DNA of 64,000 nt from Ornithodoros turicata (Eukaryota > Arthropoda > Arachnida > Ixodida > Argasidae), in contig NC_088204.1 of the NCBI RefSeq assembly GCF_037126465.1, positions 67,455,807 to 67,519,806 of the forward strand, in the 5' to 3' direction. Each line of letters starts with the position of its first letter. Positions within the stretch are counted from its first letter, which is position 1. Under the pieces are notes generated by a model, which saw only the letters and a program-made list of their open reading frames with translations, ran no database searches and had not been told where the DNA came from. A program made the position numbers and the translations under genes. Shown here piece by piece: positions 1 to 12,600 of the stretch.

Positions 1-139
1 CGCAATGCTCTTCCACAATCGGGTCAATGTCTCCTCGTCCTATGTGTTTTTATTTGTCTTGTTATTTCAGCTGATCTTCTGTTGAACTTGTTTTTTTCTG
101 AGGCACACAAAGACGTTTATAATTTGCGTGAATGCAGAC

Positions 140-285
140 TAACGACCGAAGTAACGCGTTACTTTTCTACTCGTTACTCAATTACACTTGAAGTCGAGTA
201 ATTGGTAATGGTAATCAATTACTTTTTCCACAGAAGTAACGGTAACGGTAATCAATTACATTTTTCGAGTAACGGGCACAAGTCT
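140..285. repeat. TAACGCGTTAC-rich transposon end fragment
   Basis: The stretch is dominated by variants of GTAACG and TAACGCGTTAC with GAGTAA/TTACTC. The same word pattern forms the ends of the hAT element at 2218-3090 and, less clearly, the ends of the element at 46331-47860. It is probably one terminal fragment of a non-autonomous element of that kind. Borders are not defined because no partner end or target duplication was found. Confidence 0.5.
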
Positions 286-286
286 G

Positions 287-410
287 CCCAGGACGCATAT
301 ACTAACCCCATCTGTCCGTCCGCTCCTTCCTCTCTCCATATATCCACGTCTGTACGCCGCTCATAGCCACGGTTGCTTCGCGGCTCTAACGCAGAATTTA
401 AAAAAACAAA
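287..410 (+). repeat. SINE 3' body, truncated
   Basis: Begins CCCAGGACGCATA and ends in an A-rich tail. The same text (ACGCATACTAACCCC, then CCACGTCTGTACGCCGCTCATAG, then GTTGCTTCGCGGC and an A-rich end) recurs at 38745-38915, 48055-48195 and, inverted, 42681-42820. At 47918 a copy carries a tRNA-like head with a B box, so the family is a tRNA-derived SINE. Here the tRNA head is missing. Confidence 0.7.
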
Positions 411-2147
411 AAAGCCGGAAAGGAAACCCTAAAACAGATTTACATTTAGAACACAGCAGCGGCGGAGAACCAGTCTCTGTATTTATGACTTCGGTGGGAA
501 TGGCGGCTTTTTATTGTTGGCGTGTGTGACCGGGACGTGATGAACGAAGACCGACTATATACGCTCGAAGGTATTTGCTAGTAGGACCAAGCTGTATTTC
601 TCATTGGGGTGTCTCCAACGGTATCTCTCAGTAAAAGTGTTTTCTTTTTTTTTTCTTCTTTCTTTCTTTTTTTTTTTTTTTTTTGTAACTGTCGCACAAT
701 GGTAGGTAGAAGTTCAAAACGTCGACTAAGTTTTGTTAACGACGTATATGCGATGCCGCAAGCCGTGCAAACGCCCGACCCGCGTAGACATTTTTTAATT
801 GTGGCTGTCGTGTAGTAGCAGGTAAAAGCGTGAAATTTTAACAGCTGAAAGATGAATAAATTACGTATCGTCTTCGACTATTCGCGTGGTTGTGAATCTT
901 GGAACAACCAATGACTCTGTGAGTGTTACTAGAGCAATGTAGCATTACCAATGACTGAATGATATCAGTGGCATCCAAATATGCGGGAACCGGGATCATT
1001 TCCAACAAATCGTCAAAGTTTCATGGGCCTGCGAGAAGCGGCTCGCCATATATGGCAGTTTATCGCATTTGGAGTTTTCCATGTTGTGTACCGCTAAGAA
1101 CGCGAATGTTCCGCAGCTATGCACGTGCGCGCTGAAACCAGAGTTGCGAGGAGAATTAAATGATGAAAGGCGGTGGTGATGACGACGCATGACGTTACGA
1201 AGCGGCGTTGTGACGACTTGGCCAGCAACGTGCCCCACGGTAGCCTTCGTCGGAATGTCTCGCTGGCACCGTCACCGACGTTTCCGGATAAAATATCCCG
1301 CCATGCGTGACGTATCTTCATTTACGTACGATGAATATGCACTGTCAAAATAAAACTAAATTAATATTAATTTGAAGTTTTCTTATGTAAAGTTCAATGG
1401 TATCGTCTATGGCTCATATATCATAGCGTCTGAAGCTCGAGATCTGTAATTTAGCGCGCCTCCTATCACAACAGTGCAATGCTTATGCTTTACTAGCAAC
1501 AAGTGCCGTAAGGCGCCAACCGCATGGAGCGTATTTTACGGCCGAAATGGGCCAGCGTTGTCTTTGCCGAACCGCGCGGAACGTGAGCAGAGCTCTTCCA
1601 ACCGCATGCGACGGATTCTCAGCGGACGTGGTTGACATGGTGACGCGTCGGCTGCCTGCTGTGGACGCGGTAGCTACATGTACGTACATACTAGTTGCAT
1701 TGCAGCTATGCTGATGAAAACACGCATTGTCATCCGTTTGTGCTTACGTAAAACTTCGAGCAGTCAAGATGTGCGTCCTCTTTTGTGCACCCGCGCGTCC
1801 CTGAGGCGCTTCTGGCTTCGCCTGGTTCCAGCTGGTCATGTTACTTGTCTCTGGTCATGCTGCCAGTCGCTTGCTTTGCCTTGCGATATTAAGTAATCTA
1901 AGTAAGACTAAGTATAGATGACAGTGGCGATCATGTGCTGGAAGCAGCAATGATAGAATATGACAATGATAAAAATGATAAAATGTGCAGTGACAACTTC
2001 AGTCGCATTCCAATTTCAGTCACATACAAATACCCAAGACGTCAAACCGTGACTCAGGAATTAAGTCATCGTAAGCGCATGACACAATGAAGAAAGGCGA
2101 GACACACACGAAGCGTACTGCCAAAAACGTTTATTGACTCACATATA
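411..2147. other. unassigned stretch
   Basis: No recognisable coding sequence. Short open frames on both strands lack known motifs and overlap each other. A poly(T) run lies at about 640-683. Nothing in 1000-2100 could be matched to another repeat in the window. Confidence 0.6.
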
Positions 2148-3573
2148 CAGGGTGGGTGCTCTAAAAGATCAGTCACATTTTCGCGCGTGGCGCGACACCT
2201 ACTTCATGCACAGACTTCATAGGTGGGGAGTAACGCGTTACAAAGTAGTGCGTTACCGGTAACGCGTTACATTCGAGTAGTGAAATATGGTAACGCATTA
2301 CATTTGGGAGAAAAGTAATGAGTAACGTAACGTCATTACATTTTTAACAACTAACGCGTAACGGCGTTATGCGTTACTGCGTGTTCGGGAACTTGAAAGC
2401 TTGAGCGAGGACCGTGCCTGCAGAATCCGGGAAAATCCCCATTTTTTTCTATCCATCTTCAACAATGACAAGAAGGTCACATCCACACCCACGAAGAACG
2501 CAAAAGAAGGGTTGTTGACCTACCCTGGTTGAGGGGTCACCTTTATTTACCACCTCTGTTTTTCACTCCCTCTGGTATTTTTCGGACGAATGGGGCAAAA
2601 GCGGCAGAAAAATAGCCTCTACCCTCTGAACAAGTAACACGTACCAAGGACTTGGGTTTTTGGATTTGTACTGTATGAGATAAAAGGTCACCGTCTCTAT
2701 CAACCTTGACAAGGAGCACTCACTGGTCATTAGGCGTCCTCTCAGCCCAACGGGCGAAGCTCACCGATTAAAAATTTTGAACATCAACTACTTCTGCGTT
2801 GCAATAAATCGTACATGTAAGTTGTGTTCATGCGTGACCCTTGTTTGTGCCCAACATTGCTTGTATTGATTTGCGGAATGCACTTATGTGACTCAACCAA
2901 AAATGGTACATATTATAAGGACAACTGGTGAAGTAATGCAAAAGTAACGGCATTACTTATCAGAAGTAACGGCGTTAGTAACGCGTTACCTACTACCGCA
3001 ACAGTAACGAATAACGTAACGCGTTACTTTTCGAAAAAGTAGTGAGTAACGGTAGTGCACTACAAAATAAAAGTAACTTCCCCACCTATGACAGACTTCC
3101 GCTGCCTCGGAGTAAAGAATTTATGCCAGGGAAACGTACGAAAAAAATCGTGGTTACCAAGCACTGTGTTGTAAAATAAATACGACAACGCAAACTTTCG
3201 TCTTCATGCATTTCCTATGCGCTATACCGACGTATGCACGGCGGTCTGCCAATTGCTGTGTATAGCGTCCGCCTAGGAGTGCTAGCCGACATGAATTTGT
3301 TTCGGTTTCGACGCCGCAAGCGCCCCTAGGCGGAAGCTGCACTCAACTAGAGGCAGACCGCCGTGTTTACATCGGTATAGCGCATAGGAAATGCATGAAG
3401 ACGAAAGTTTGCGTGGTCGTATTTACTTTGTTATGCAGTGCCTGGTAACCACGATTTTTTTCGGAGGCTTCTCTGGCACAAATTATTCACTCTGTGGTAG
3501 CGGAAGTCTGTCCGTCAAGTAGATATGCCGTCACGCGCAAAAATGTGACTGAGCTTTTAGAGCACCCACCCTG
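2148..3573. mobile_element. Foldback DNA transposon, TA-flanked, carrying a nested hAT
   Basis: The left end CAGGGTGGGTGCTCTAAAAG and the reverse complement of the right end agree over about 35 bases and then diverge. TA flanks both sides. After removal of the nested element at 2218-3090 the remaining roughly 550 bp is close to palindromic, with its centre near 3310: the arms around 3120-3300 and 3330-3500 contain the same text inverted (for example GCGCTATACCGACGTATGCA against its inverse). It encodes no protein and belongs to the MITE/foldback class with TA target preference. Confidence 0.8.
2218..3090. mobile_element. Non-autonomous hAT transposon with perfect 8-bp target duplication
   Basis: Termini are CATAGGTGGGGA and TCCCCACCTATG apart from a mismatch near the inner end, with ACAGACTT immediately outside both ends (2210-2217 and 3091-3098). 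An 8-bp target duplication and short C-A-initial inverted repeats fit the hAT superfamily. Subterminal DNA is packed with GTAACG/CGTTAC words at both ends. The interior (about 2400-2930) has no transposase frame. It sits inside the foldback element at 2148-3573, so it inserted later. Confidence 0.88.
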
Positions 3574-5034
3574 TAAATTGTTTAAAACTCGCTAAAATGT
3601 TCGTTGTCGATTACGCCATCGACGGAAACGGCGCAAATCCTCCCCGCTCTTCGATAAGTATAAATACATTTGCTTAAACGCGTAAATACACTTATGAGTT
3701 CTTCCGCAAGTTCTATCCAGAGTAAATGATTCGTTACGCCTTTGTACTCGTCCATCTTTATGTTCCAAGCCTTCAACATCGTACACCACGAATCGGGCAG
3801 CCATGTTTTCTGTTTATGTGCCGTGCTCGCCGTGCTGGAGGGAGGTCGGTCACGTGCACTTTCCTCTCGATGCTGATTGGCTGGCCCGATTCCGCTCCGG
3901 TCGTCACTGCCGAAATTTCTATCCCGCCGGATATGAGCGTTTCAGCTGTGTGCCTATTGTTCTGTCGTTCGGTTGCACGCTGCGCACACGCTCCGCTTGA
4001 ATTCGGCTGGCAAATACGCTCCATGGGGTTGGCGCCTAAGGCAGCACCCATCGTCATTGGTTAGCGTGGTTGTGCGAAAATATATGAGAAGGTGGGTAGC
4101 ATGGTCTAAAGGATGCCTTAAGTATCGCCAGCAAACGTGAAGCTAAACGCGGCTCCTAAAGAACCAATTTCCCAGAGAAAATGACTTAGGAGGACGCTTC
4201 GCTGAACACCATTAAGATAAAAATTATCGGTTCCCTACCACAAGGCAGCATAATCTTCCCAAGCAATGACCTCGACACAAAAATGCGCGCGCACACGTTA
4301 GTCTCGCTCCATTAGTTGTAAAAAGGCGGGAAGCACTAACTTCCACGCAAACACAGAGAAAAGCACTATAAATTCTCGTAACGTACAGATAGCGCTTCTA
4401 AAACTCCATTGGTTCTTCCGTGATTCATGGTCCATGCGCTTGAGGGAGCTTCCTTCGGGCTCTGATAGAGGATAGTTTCTAGCTGGCTAGCTAGCCAAGC
4501 CTTGTTGAACGCCAAGCAATAACAGGAGACTTGGAACGTTCCTTCCATCCTTTTTACGCTAAGGAAGCTTTTTTTTAACGCCGCTAAAATCGCGAAATTT
4601 AGCAGAAGGGGGTTATGGCTGTTCACGAACGCTTTGTTTGAAGGAACTCTGTAAAAGCGGAAGTACGGTCATAAAAAGGAGACTTCCGCCCTCTGAGATT
4701 TATTGCCGCTGTTTGTATTTCATCTTTTTATTGCAGTTTCAGCGTTAGTAGCGCGTGTATTGACGCGGGAAGGAAGTGTGAAGCACATACAACATGTTTT
4801 GTGCAGCCAACATGTGATTTATGTCGCACCGATCGTATAAGGGATAGAAGAATGTATTGCGATTCAGCCCGTTTTGTACGGGATACAAAGTCGCAGCGTG
4901 GAGGACTTAAAATCACGCAGTCGGGATCTTCGATTTGGGTTCTCCGGGTTCTTCTTTTATCAATTCCATGTTAGTGTTTCGGCGCAGGGAACTGCGTCGT
5001 GGCTAACTGGATGGACCACCCTCGAGCAGGTATA
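3574..5034. other. unassigned stretch with a GC-rich CCAAT/E-box island
   Basis: No gene recognised. The 3800-4070 part is more GC-rich than its surroundings and carries a CACGTG E-box at 3851, an inverted CCAAT box (ATTGG) at 3876 and another at 4056. It could be a promoter-like segment, but no exon was found beside it. The overlapping open frames on both strands of 3720-4060 look like a low-stop artefact. Confidence 0.4.
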
Positions 5035-6485
5035 CAGTATTTTCCGGTGTATAACGCGCACTCGTGTATAACGCGCACCCCTAAGAACGGGCCGAATTTG
5101 AACAAAAAAAAAATTCTATGTATAACGCGCGCCAGTGCATAACGCGCACCGCAATGGTGCTACAAGCTTCTGTACTGCCACCAGTATACACAATAAACCA
5201 AAGCGGTGTATCATACAGGGTGTTTCAAAAAACGTGTCATTCGGACTTCATAAAAAAACGGGGTGACGGAAAAATACGGGGTAAACGGCATTTGTGTGGC
5301 AACTGAATTTGCCATCTTGCAAAAATATTTTCATTTGATTTTAATTAAAAGAAATTGAATTTCTTTAATTGAACTTCAAAATTTCCCAAGTCAACCTCAC
5401 GTGTTTTTTTTACAGAATTAGAGAGCCCGTAGCGAACTTAGTCAGAACCACCAAGAAATCCGCTCGATATTGCAAAGGGAACTGCCCAAAAAAAGTCTCG
5501 AAGTTGAGGCTTCAGAGTTTCGGGTATTCAACAGCGCACCAAATCAGTCGCAAAGATGCGCGGAGGGCAGGACATGCTCCTGCCCCCATGAAGCTAGAAC
5601 AGTTTATAGCCACACCGGCGTGCAGCACAAGACGCCCCGATAACAAGGCGGGTGACATTCCACCATACGTTGATAAGCGGCAAAAAAAATGATTCTGCCT
5701 CTTTTTTCCCGCCCTGTTTTTTTTTTTTTTTTCGACCTTCTATCTTTCATGGGGGCAGGAGCATGTCCTCCTCTCCACGAATCTTTGCGTCTGATTTGGT
5801 GCGCCGTTGAATACCCGAAACTTTGAAGCCTCAGTTTCGGGACTTTTTTTGGGCAGTTCCATTTGCAATATCGAGCGGATTTCTTGGCGGATCTGACTAA
5901 GTTCGCTACGGGCTCTCTAATTCTGTCAAAAAAACGTTAGGTTGACTTGGGAAATTTTGGAGTTCAATTAAAGAAATTCAATATCTTTGAATTAAAATCA
6001 AATGAAAATATTTTTGCAAGGTGGCAAATTCAGTTGCCACACAAATGTCGTTGATCCCGTATCATTCCGTCGCCCGTTTTTTTTATAAAGTCTGAATGAC
6101 ACGTTTTTTGAAACACCCTGTATATGGATCTGCTATATTTGAAACACATCTAGTCTAATCCGTTAAACTCCGATGCAACAGCGTCGCTCTCATACTCTCT
6201 GCTTTCCGTTTCGCGTCCCTTCTCAATCACGCCATTCTTCTGAAATGAATTCAAGATTATTGACTGCTGGATAGCATCCTTAAGCAGCATCGTTAACCTT
6301 TTATGAACTCCAGTGCCCTTTCGTCGGTTTTGTCAACTGACTCCAAGAGATATATGGGAGAAAGGAGCAGGACACTCTGGAAGAGGCTACAATTTGTACG
6401 TTGCCGACCTGAAAAGGAACTCTGCAGGACCTCTTCAGAACACTTTTTACTGTATAATGCACGCGTTATACAACGGAAAATACGG
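5035..6485. mobile_element. pogo/Tigger-like MITE hosting a second foldback element
   Basis: The left end CAGTATTTTCCGGTGTATAA and the inverse of the right end (6447-6485) match with a few changes, and TA flanks each side (5033-5034 and 6486-6487). The left end holds repeated GTGTATAACGCGCAC units. Without the inner element at 5216-6120 the length is about 550 bp. There is no coding capacity. The terminal style (CAGTA, TA duplication) is typical of pogo/Tigger derivatives; that assignment is from memory of the family. Confidence 0.72.
5216..6120. mobile_element. CAGGGTG-type foldback element, long inverted arms
   Basis: Starts CAGGGTGTTTCAAAAAACG, ends with its inverse, and is flanked by TA. 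The two arms are each about 430 bp and nearly perfect inverted copies, meeting near 5700 in a T-rich centre. Both arms contain the sodium-channel-like AT-rich block around GGGCAGGACATGCTCCTGCC (5568) in opposite orientation. The 107-codon frame at 5369-5692 lies inside one arm and has no partner in the other, so it is not taken as a gene. It lies inside the element at 5035-6485. Confidence 0.85.
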
Positions 6486-6694
6486 TACATTTCTTTGAAG
6501 TAATCTTACATGCTGATCGTTGGTCTGCATCGGGGCTTTCATGTGTACAATGCCGTCTTGCACCTTCAATGTTTGAGCCACATTCTAAAGCATTCATGAG
6601 CGTCTAACATTCATGAGGTCACGTTTGTGTTCCGGACACCATTGTTTCGCAATGGGATATTTCGAGTGATCATTCAACGTTGTTAACTATGCTT

Positions 6695-7933
6695 AGGCTG
6701 CGTTCACACGCGCCAACTTTCTCCAACAACTACGACCGACTTTGGAGTGGGTCCGAGTCGGCCGACACTACCAACCACGACCAACTCGGGTTGCTCCGAA
6801 TCGGTAGCCGACCGAAAACTTGGGAGAGTTGGTGGAGTTCTAGCCAATCAATGCGAGGACCATTGCCACGTGACCCCCGCGGGCGTGAGGCGATTTCGTT
6901 TGTGCCGTACTACCTGGCGGTTCAAATCATACAGGGGTACCTGAGAAATATTTACCTTTTATTTTTACTAACGCCACATAAATATATCGCTAGGCATTTT
7001 TTTTTAGATAATGGTGATCTACTGGCGAAATAAACTAACTTAGGTTTGCATAAGGGCAGTTGAAAAAAAAAAGGCTCCAGCACTTGGATTTGAACACATA
7101 CACTCCGAGTCCGAGTGCCGTGAGTTTTTTTTTTTTTTTTAAACTGATTTTAATGCGTTAATCATATGCATACACAAGGTGTGGTGTAGAACAATAGACA
7201 TGTACTGTTGGGGACACAGTTGTCTAAAATCTCCAGCCCGTTTCCGAGCAGTCCCCTGTCGGCGACGTCGCCGCACGAAGGAACTATACCATTACAGTCT
7301 CCGAGGTAAGGCCCCGCAGCGCCACCTGTCGGGAGGGAGTACCATCGCATTCTCAGCGTCGTCTGCTAAGGTGAGTGGTTCAGCGCGGCCTCCCCTCGGG
7401 CAGTGTATTGGTATATAGTTTCTTCTTGCGCGACGTCGCCGACAGGGGATCGCCCCGCCACGGGCTGGAGATTTTAGACAACCGTGTCCCCAACAGTACA
7501 CTATGTACATTATAGCAATAATTTCCAGTGACACTCCGCAAACAGGCATCTAACATACAGCACCACCCAAAAGGGCGGGAGGACGGCGGGCAATGCAAAG
7601 AGAAACACAACACATAACTGTCTCAGTAATAAACGTTTCCCGCCCGAAGGAGGTCAGTCACGTGCAGTCACTTCTGGGATGTCTCCTCACAGGACGTGCA
7701 GAATAAAATATCACCCAGCGAAAACAGCATTCGTCGAAATATGAGCCACGATCTTATACAGGTGGTTCATTGGCGTCAGATATCCTTCGTGCGACCCACA
7801 ACGCATATAAGGTTGTTTGTGGGTGGAGATACCGAGTTGGTAGGTGTAAACACGGAGACGGCGTCATCCTGAAGTTGGTCATAAGACATTGGTTCGAGTT
7901 GGTGCATAAAGTTGGCCTGTGTGAATCCAGCCT
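6695..7933. mobile_element. TIR element (AGGCTG...CAGCCT) with a nested foldback
   Basis: AGGCTGCGTTCACACGCGCC at 6695 is matched by the inverse at 7908-7933 over 26 bases with a few changes. Just inside both ends the text is rich in CCAACT/AGTTGG. No target duplication could be settled. A second palindromic unit lies within (7202-7499). There is no credible protein frame. Confidence 0.6.
7202..7499. mobile_element. Foldback MITE (GTACTGTTGGGGACAC)
   Basis: GTACTGTTGGGGACAC begins the left arm and its exact inverse ends the right arm. Arms of about 80 bases include TTGTCTAAAATCTCCAGCCC and GTCGGCGACGTCGC in opposite orientation. The middle carries a second, looser inverted pair. It is non-coding. 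Confidence 0.72.
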
Positions 7934-7989
7934 CAGAGTGGAAGACGGCCTAGTTGGTGGCAGTACATAGTGCAGAACGAGGCTAACAA

Positions 7990-8075
7990 GGCGGAGCGGC
8001 ACGTGTTGCGTTGATGATGATGATGATGATGATGGTGGATGGTGGTGGTGGTGGTGGTGGTAGAAAAACTATGGA
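7990..8075. repeat. TGA/GGT microsatellite
   Basis: Six to seven TGA units run directly into TGG/GGT repeats. Such tails often mark the 3' end of a retroposon, and a LINE remnant follows at about 8180. Confidence 0.75.
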
Positions 8076-8179
8076 GGTGTGAGCCCGTTTACCGTGGGAC
8101 AAGCTACGCCGGATGTAGTGTGTAAAAAAAAAGAACTTTCTAAAAAGAGGGGAAATCTGCTATGCTCTTGTGATGAGTG

Positions 8180-9430
8180 AGCGTTGTGCACCTTGGCACA
8201 GGCCATTCGCCCCGCACTTTCACGACGTCAAAGGGTCGGCTATCAAGACGGTCGAGGGATCTCTCAAGTTGCAAACGGGCAGTGTGAAACCGGGTACATT
8301 AGAGAATGATATGTTCCGAATATTCACGCACACTGCATGTTGAACAGAACAACGACGGTTGGGCACCAATCTTGAACAGAAAGGCGTTGGACAATGGGAC
8401 ATTCAGTCGAAGTCTGTAAAGCAAAGTTTCGAGCGATCGGGACATCCGCGGAGGGATTCGGTAGGAAAGGGTCGGGTCAATTCTGTGCAGGACCGACGTC
8501 GACTCTGCTGCTTTCGGTCCCTGGCTCCGAACTGAACGAAGCTGTATGACGCACAACGTATGTTTTGCATCCTCAAGAGTGAAATATATATTTTGCGTTG
8601 GACCGCGTTGGTGAGCCTCACGTGCTTCTCTGTCAGCAGCATCATTCCCAGCAATGCCGATGTGACCGGGAATCCACTGGTACTCGATCGTGTGCCCTTT
8701 GCTCTAGCGGCATTGTACGGTAATTCGATGTCGTACACTATGACCACTGGAGGCCACAATTTCGCGTTCTGTTTGAAGGCCGTTTTGGAATCGAAAAAAA
8801 AAGAGAGTCATATCAGGTGCTGCTGGGTTGGCAATTTACTGGACGGCGTTCAGAACAACATCATACAGCTCTGCAGCCGTATAATATATGTCTTCTGTGA
8901 TAAGCGCACAGCGTGATGCACACCGGAGCTGTGGATGGCGAATACACAAAGAAATCCTGTGGCATTGGTGAATGCATCCGTGAAAATCATCGTCCCGTTT
9001 TTGCATGCCTTCTAATATGTTCCAGCGAGAGCTGCTTAAGGACTTGCGTTGGAGTTGATCTCTTATCCGTTATACCAGGTGTAGCCAGGGCAACAGCAGG
9101 CTGACGAGGGATTTATGGGGGGCAGCCTGGGATACGCAACGCTTTCTGGCATGGAATTGCATGGAGCAGAGAGATTGCGAGCCTATACACGCAAAAGTTA
9201 GTGCGACGGATGATATCCCTGGCAAGCGGGTCACGTCGATGACGGGTTACAAGAGGAGTGTAATGACGCAGGGCTTGAATATCTGGAAGTGTGGGTATGG
9301 GTGGCTCCCTCGCCTCGGCTAAGGCTGTGATGTAGGGCGTTGCGGTTGGGACCCTGAGGCATGCCTTTACACTTATAGTCATCACCCGCGGTTGCGTTGT
9401 CCGTTGTCGAGTATGTTGACTCTCACCCAT
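8180..9430 (-). pseudogene. Dead non-LTR retrotransposon (LINE), C-terminal half: RT tail and RNase H
   Basis: Read on the minus strand, 9430 to about 9200 encodes the region following a LINE reverse transcriptase core, with the typical LRVPTATPYITALAEAR stretch. Around 8690-8560 an RNase H segment carries QWIPGHIGIAGNDAAD, the motif containing the last catalytic aspartates. Further on (8300-8440) comes the C-terminal LLYRLRLNVPLSNAFLF stretch and a CSTC...EH zinc-knuckle-like tail, with the final cysteine apparently changed to tyrosine. Stops and frame changes interrupt the whole length and no N-terminal ORF is present. This is a 5'-truncated, decayed copy. The clade (CR1/Jockey/I-like) cannot be fixed by eye. 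Confidence 0.8.
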
Positions 9431-9610
9431 TTTGTGTCATCTCTTGATATGGACATCACACACTTTAAAACATACTACGACGGCAAATAGTTCAACAATA
9501 CATGCGACCACGATGAAAATCTGTAAAGTTTGGACATCCTCAAACGGCAAAAATGAAGAACATTTATTTAAACGTTATGCTCAAGTGCATTTCTCTCTTC
9601 TTCTTTTCAG

Positions 9611-12600
9611 ATTGCAACCGCACATTCTTCGGCGAAATCGGTAGCAAACATCCAATAAGGATCGCGGAACCCTTCCAGAGGAATTTGCCTTTCGTCTGCA
9701 CTCTCTACTTCGTCGCTGCTGGAGGAGAATTTGGGGACATCGTCGAACTCACTTTCCTCAACTTCCAAGTGGGCTCCCTAGAAATGGACAGGTATGACAC
9801 ACTTTTCGATAGCAGTAGCTGTCTGTATAGTACGCTACTAGCACCGCGTTAATACTTCGTTGGACGGATAACAATCTTGACTCCCTTACAAAAAAAATTG
9901 CAAAAATATCCGCACCGATTTTATGCATCTACTGACAATGACTGGCATTCATTAGCAGTGACAAATCAATAGCAGCGACAATCTGTCCGCAAGTAGTTCT
10001 CACATTCCTCCTTGCGTCTACTAATACGAATACTGCTGCAACGTACAGGAAACCAGAAACTTACGATGCTTTACAACAAAGTATATCACGTTAAAACAAT
10101 GTCGCTTAGTTTCTTTCATTTTTTTTAAATTCCAGAAACCAATCGACGACCTGCTTCAATGGATACCTTCAAGTCGTCGAACCTGCTACATCCAGCCCCA
10201 TCGCCCGAACGCCTCAAACACGTGGCTTCACGCAGATCCTATCAGCCGTTCGAGGCGAACCTGTGAACCCTCACCTTACATCATTCTACGACGGCAACGC
10301 AGGAGAACCCGAGTTCGGTCACTTCTGCGGTGACATGGTCAACACAGGCGGTGGTGCCATCTTCTTTTCCGAGCGCAACAACGTCACACTCGTTGTCTCA
10401 GTTCCAAGTCGGGCCGCCCTTCACGCTTACAGCTTCAGCTTATACCTTACCTACAGGTTTCACCCGAAAAGGCCATCGAAAACACGTTATGGGACCTCAG
10501 ACAGCCCGCATGACCTCGGGACAGGTACTCCTGGAACCTACTGTGACCGTGTCTTCGAGAACTGTGACAGAAAGAAGTGTAAGATACGATCGCCGAACTT
10601 CCCTGGGTTTTACTTGAGGAACTTCACGTGCCGGTTCACGGTAAGGCAGATCACTGCACCGCCTGGTAAGCAGGCGCAGATAGTGTTGTACCAGGACAAC
10701 GAGTACAAGATCAACATCTACACGGGAAGGAACACAGCGGGAGCGTTCTCGCAACGGTCTTTAAACGTTGACTGCCTAGGAGACGTAGTGTACATATATG
10801 ACGGTCCTGGAACGGCAAACACACCGTTGTTGACGGAGTTCTGTGGAACAGGGGTTCTTCAGGAGGTTGTGTCCAGTGGTCCAGAAGCAACTGTGATCCT
10901 ACGAAGCGCCCCTTCTCAACAACTTCATCCTTCGCGGTTCGAACTTAACGTTGACGTTCGGTATGTAGACGTCGATGAGTTCCGTGTTGGTTCTGGTCGC
11001 TGTGCCTTCGAGGTGGACGGAAGAACAGTGAGAAGGGGTCTCATCCACACGCCGGTGCATACGGTCCCTCCAAACACGACATGCAAGTACCACTTCATCG
11101 GCAGGTCCCCTAGTGACAAGGTCTGGTTGTACTTCCTGTCTTACTTTATAGAAGACAAGCGTCGTTGGGCGACAGATGAAAAGTGTGACGTGTCCAGCTT
11201 AGAGATAATTGACGTGTATGCCTCACCCGGTGTCAAGGCGACTACGAACTACAGCGAAACGACGTCGAACACGACATCGGGAACCCTCCTTGAAGATGCT
11301 AGGACTTACAAGTTTTGCGAGAAGACGTCACCGCGTATCTGCGCGAGGGCGGCAGAGTACCCTCAGTACATTCCTTTACGACCCTGCAGAGTTCCTGAGG
11401 AATCTTACTTATCATCCGGCCCCGAATTGATTGTGCAGCAAAACTTCTACAAGACCACTGAACTTCCCGTTCGCCGGAGTAGTTTCGCGGCGAGGTACGA
11501 GTTCGTCGACACGGAACAGCAAGGAGCAGACATGGGCCCAAACCATGGACCGTGTCACCGTCATTTTCAGAGCAGCGCATCAAAGTTTGGGGTAGTGTCT
11601 TCGCCGAAAAATGTCTTTATGTATGGTCGTGGTGGAAAAGAGAACGTGACGTGCTCCTACTATTACTCCGGCATGTCTTCCGAGAAGTTACGCATCTACC
11701 TGGTAACCTTAAACCTCCCGACAGTCGGCTGCGAACAATACTTCGATGAAGTCACAGAACGCTACAACTGTCGCATGACTGGACGACCAACTCCTCGCTT
11801 GTCCCTCTTACACGTCATGGACCACTGGGGCGACAACTACACCCCGATTGGATGTTTCTGCAACGTAACGTCAACACCCCGGAAACCAATTCTCATTGAA
11901 TCCGTCGGCAACAATGTGACGCTAACGTTTACCATCAGTGGAATGACATCTTTAGAGGATTTCAATAACTACGGCTTCGAAGCGACGTACGAGTTCAGGC
12001 CGTCCACGTCGTGCGACAACGGTCTCGAGAGGAAGAACGGATCAGAGGGCGAGCTGCTCTTCGTCGCACCAACAAGAGTGGCGGACCACGAACTGCCTTT
12101 ACGGTGCCGCTGGTTTATAGAGTCCTCTCCCAGAAAATACCTCTACCTAAAATTCCAAGGGCGAGACGGTTCACGTGGCTGTCCCAACTCAGGCAACCGC
12201 TTTGTCGTCTACGCGGACGGCATCATGCAGGCGGTCGCCGTGGTCTGCGCTGGACCTGCCCACGAAGAAACTTCCCTTTCGTCGTCTACCGACTTCGACA
12301 TCTTCTCAGCATCGTGGTACAACGAAACCACCGAGCGCGAGCATAGAACCCTCGCCGACAGAGTCGTGATTGAAATCGTCGCCTTCACCGGCGGACAATT
12401 CAGACTCCGCTGGCTCGAGGTTACCAAACCTTTCCTCAAGACGTCTTCGGGCCTCACACTTCGTAACGTAAACTGCCTTTACGAGTGCCCTGAGCTCAGT
12501 GCGTGCATTTCTCCCGAACTCTGGTGCGACGGCACTGTCCATTGCCCATCCGGCTACGACGAGCGACCGGAGCATTGTAACAAGTTCCCAACGTTCTACG

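Noticed and set aside
5369..5692. 107-codon frame in the foldback element
   Set aside because: It lies in one arm only; the opposite arm does not preserve it.
10263..10265. GTG as a translation start of the receptor
   Set aside because: The frame is open upstream to a splice acceptor at 10136 and joins the 9611-9791 exon in phase.
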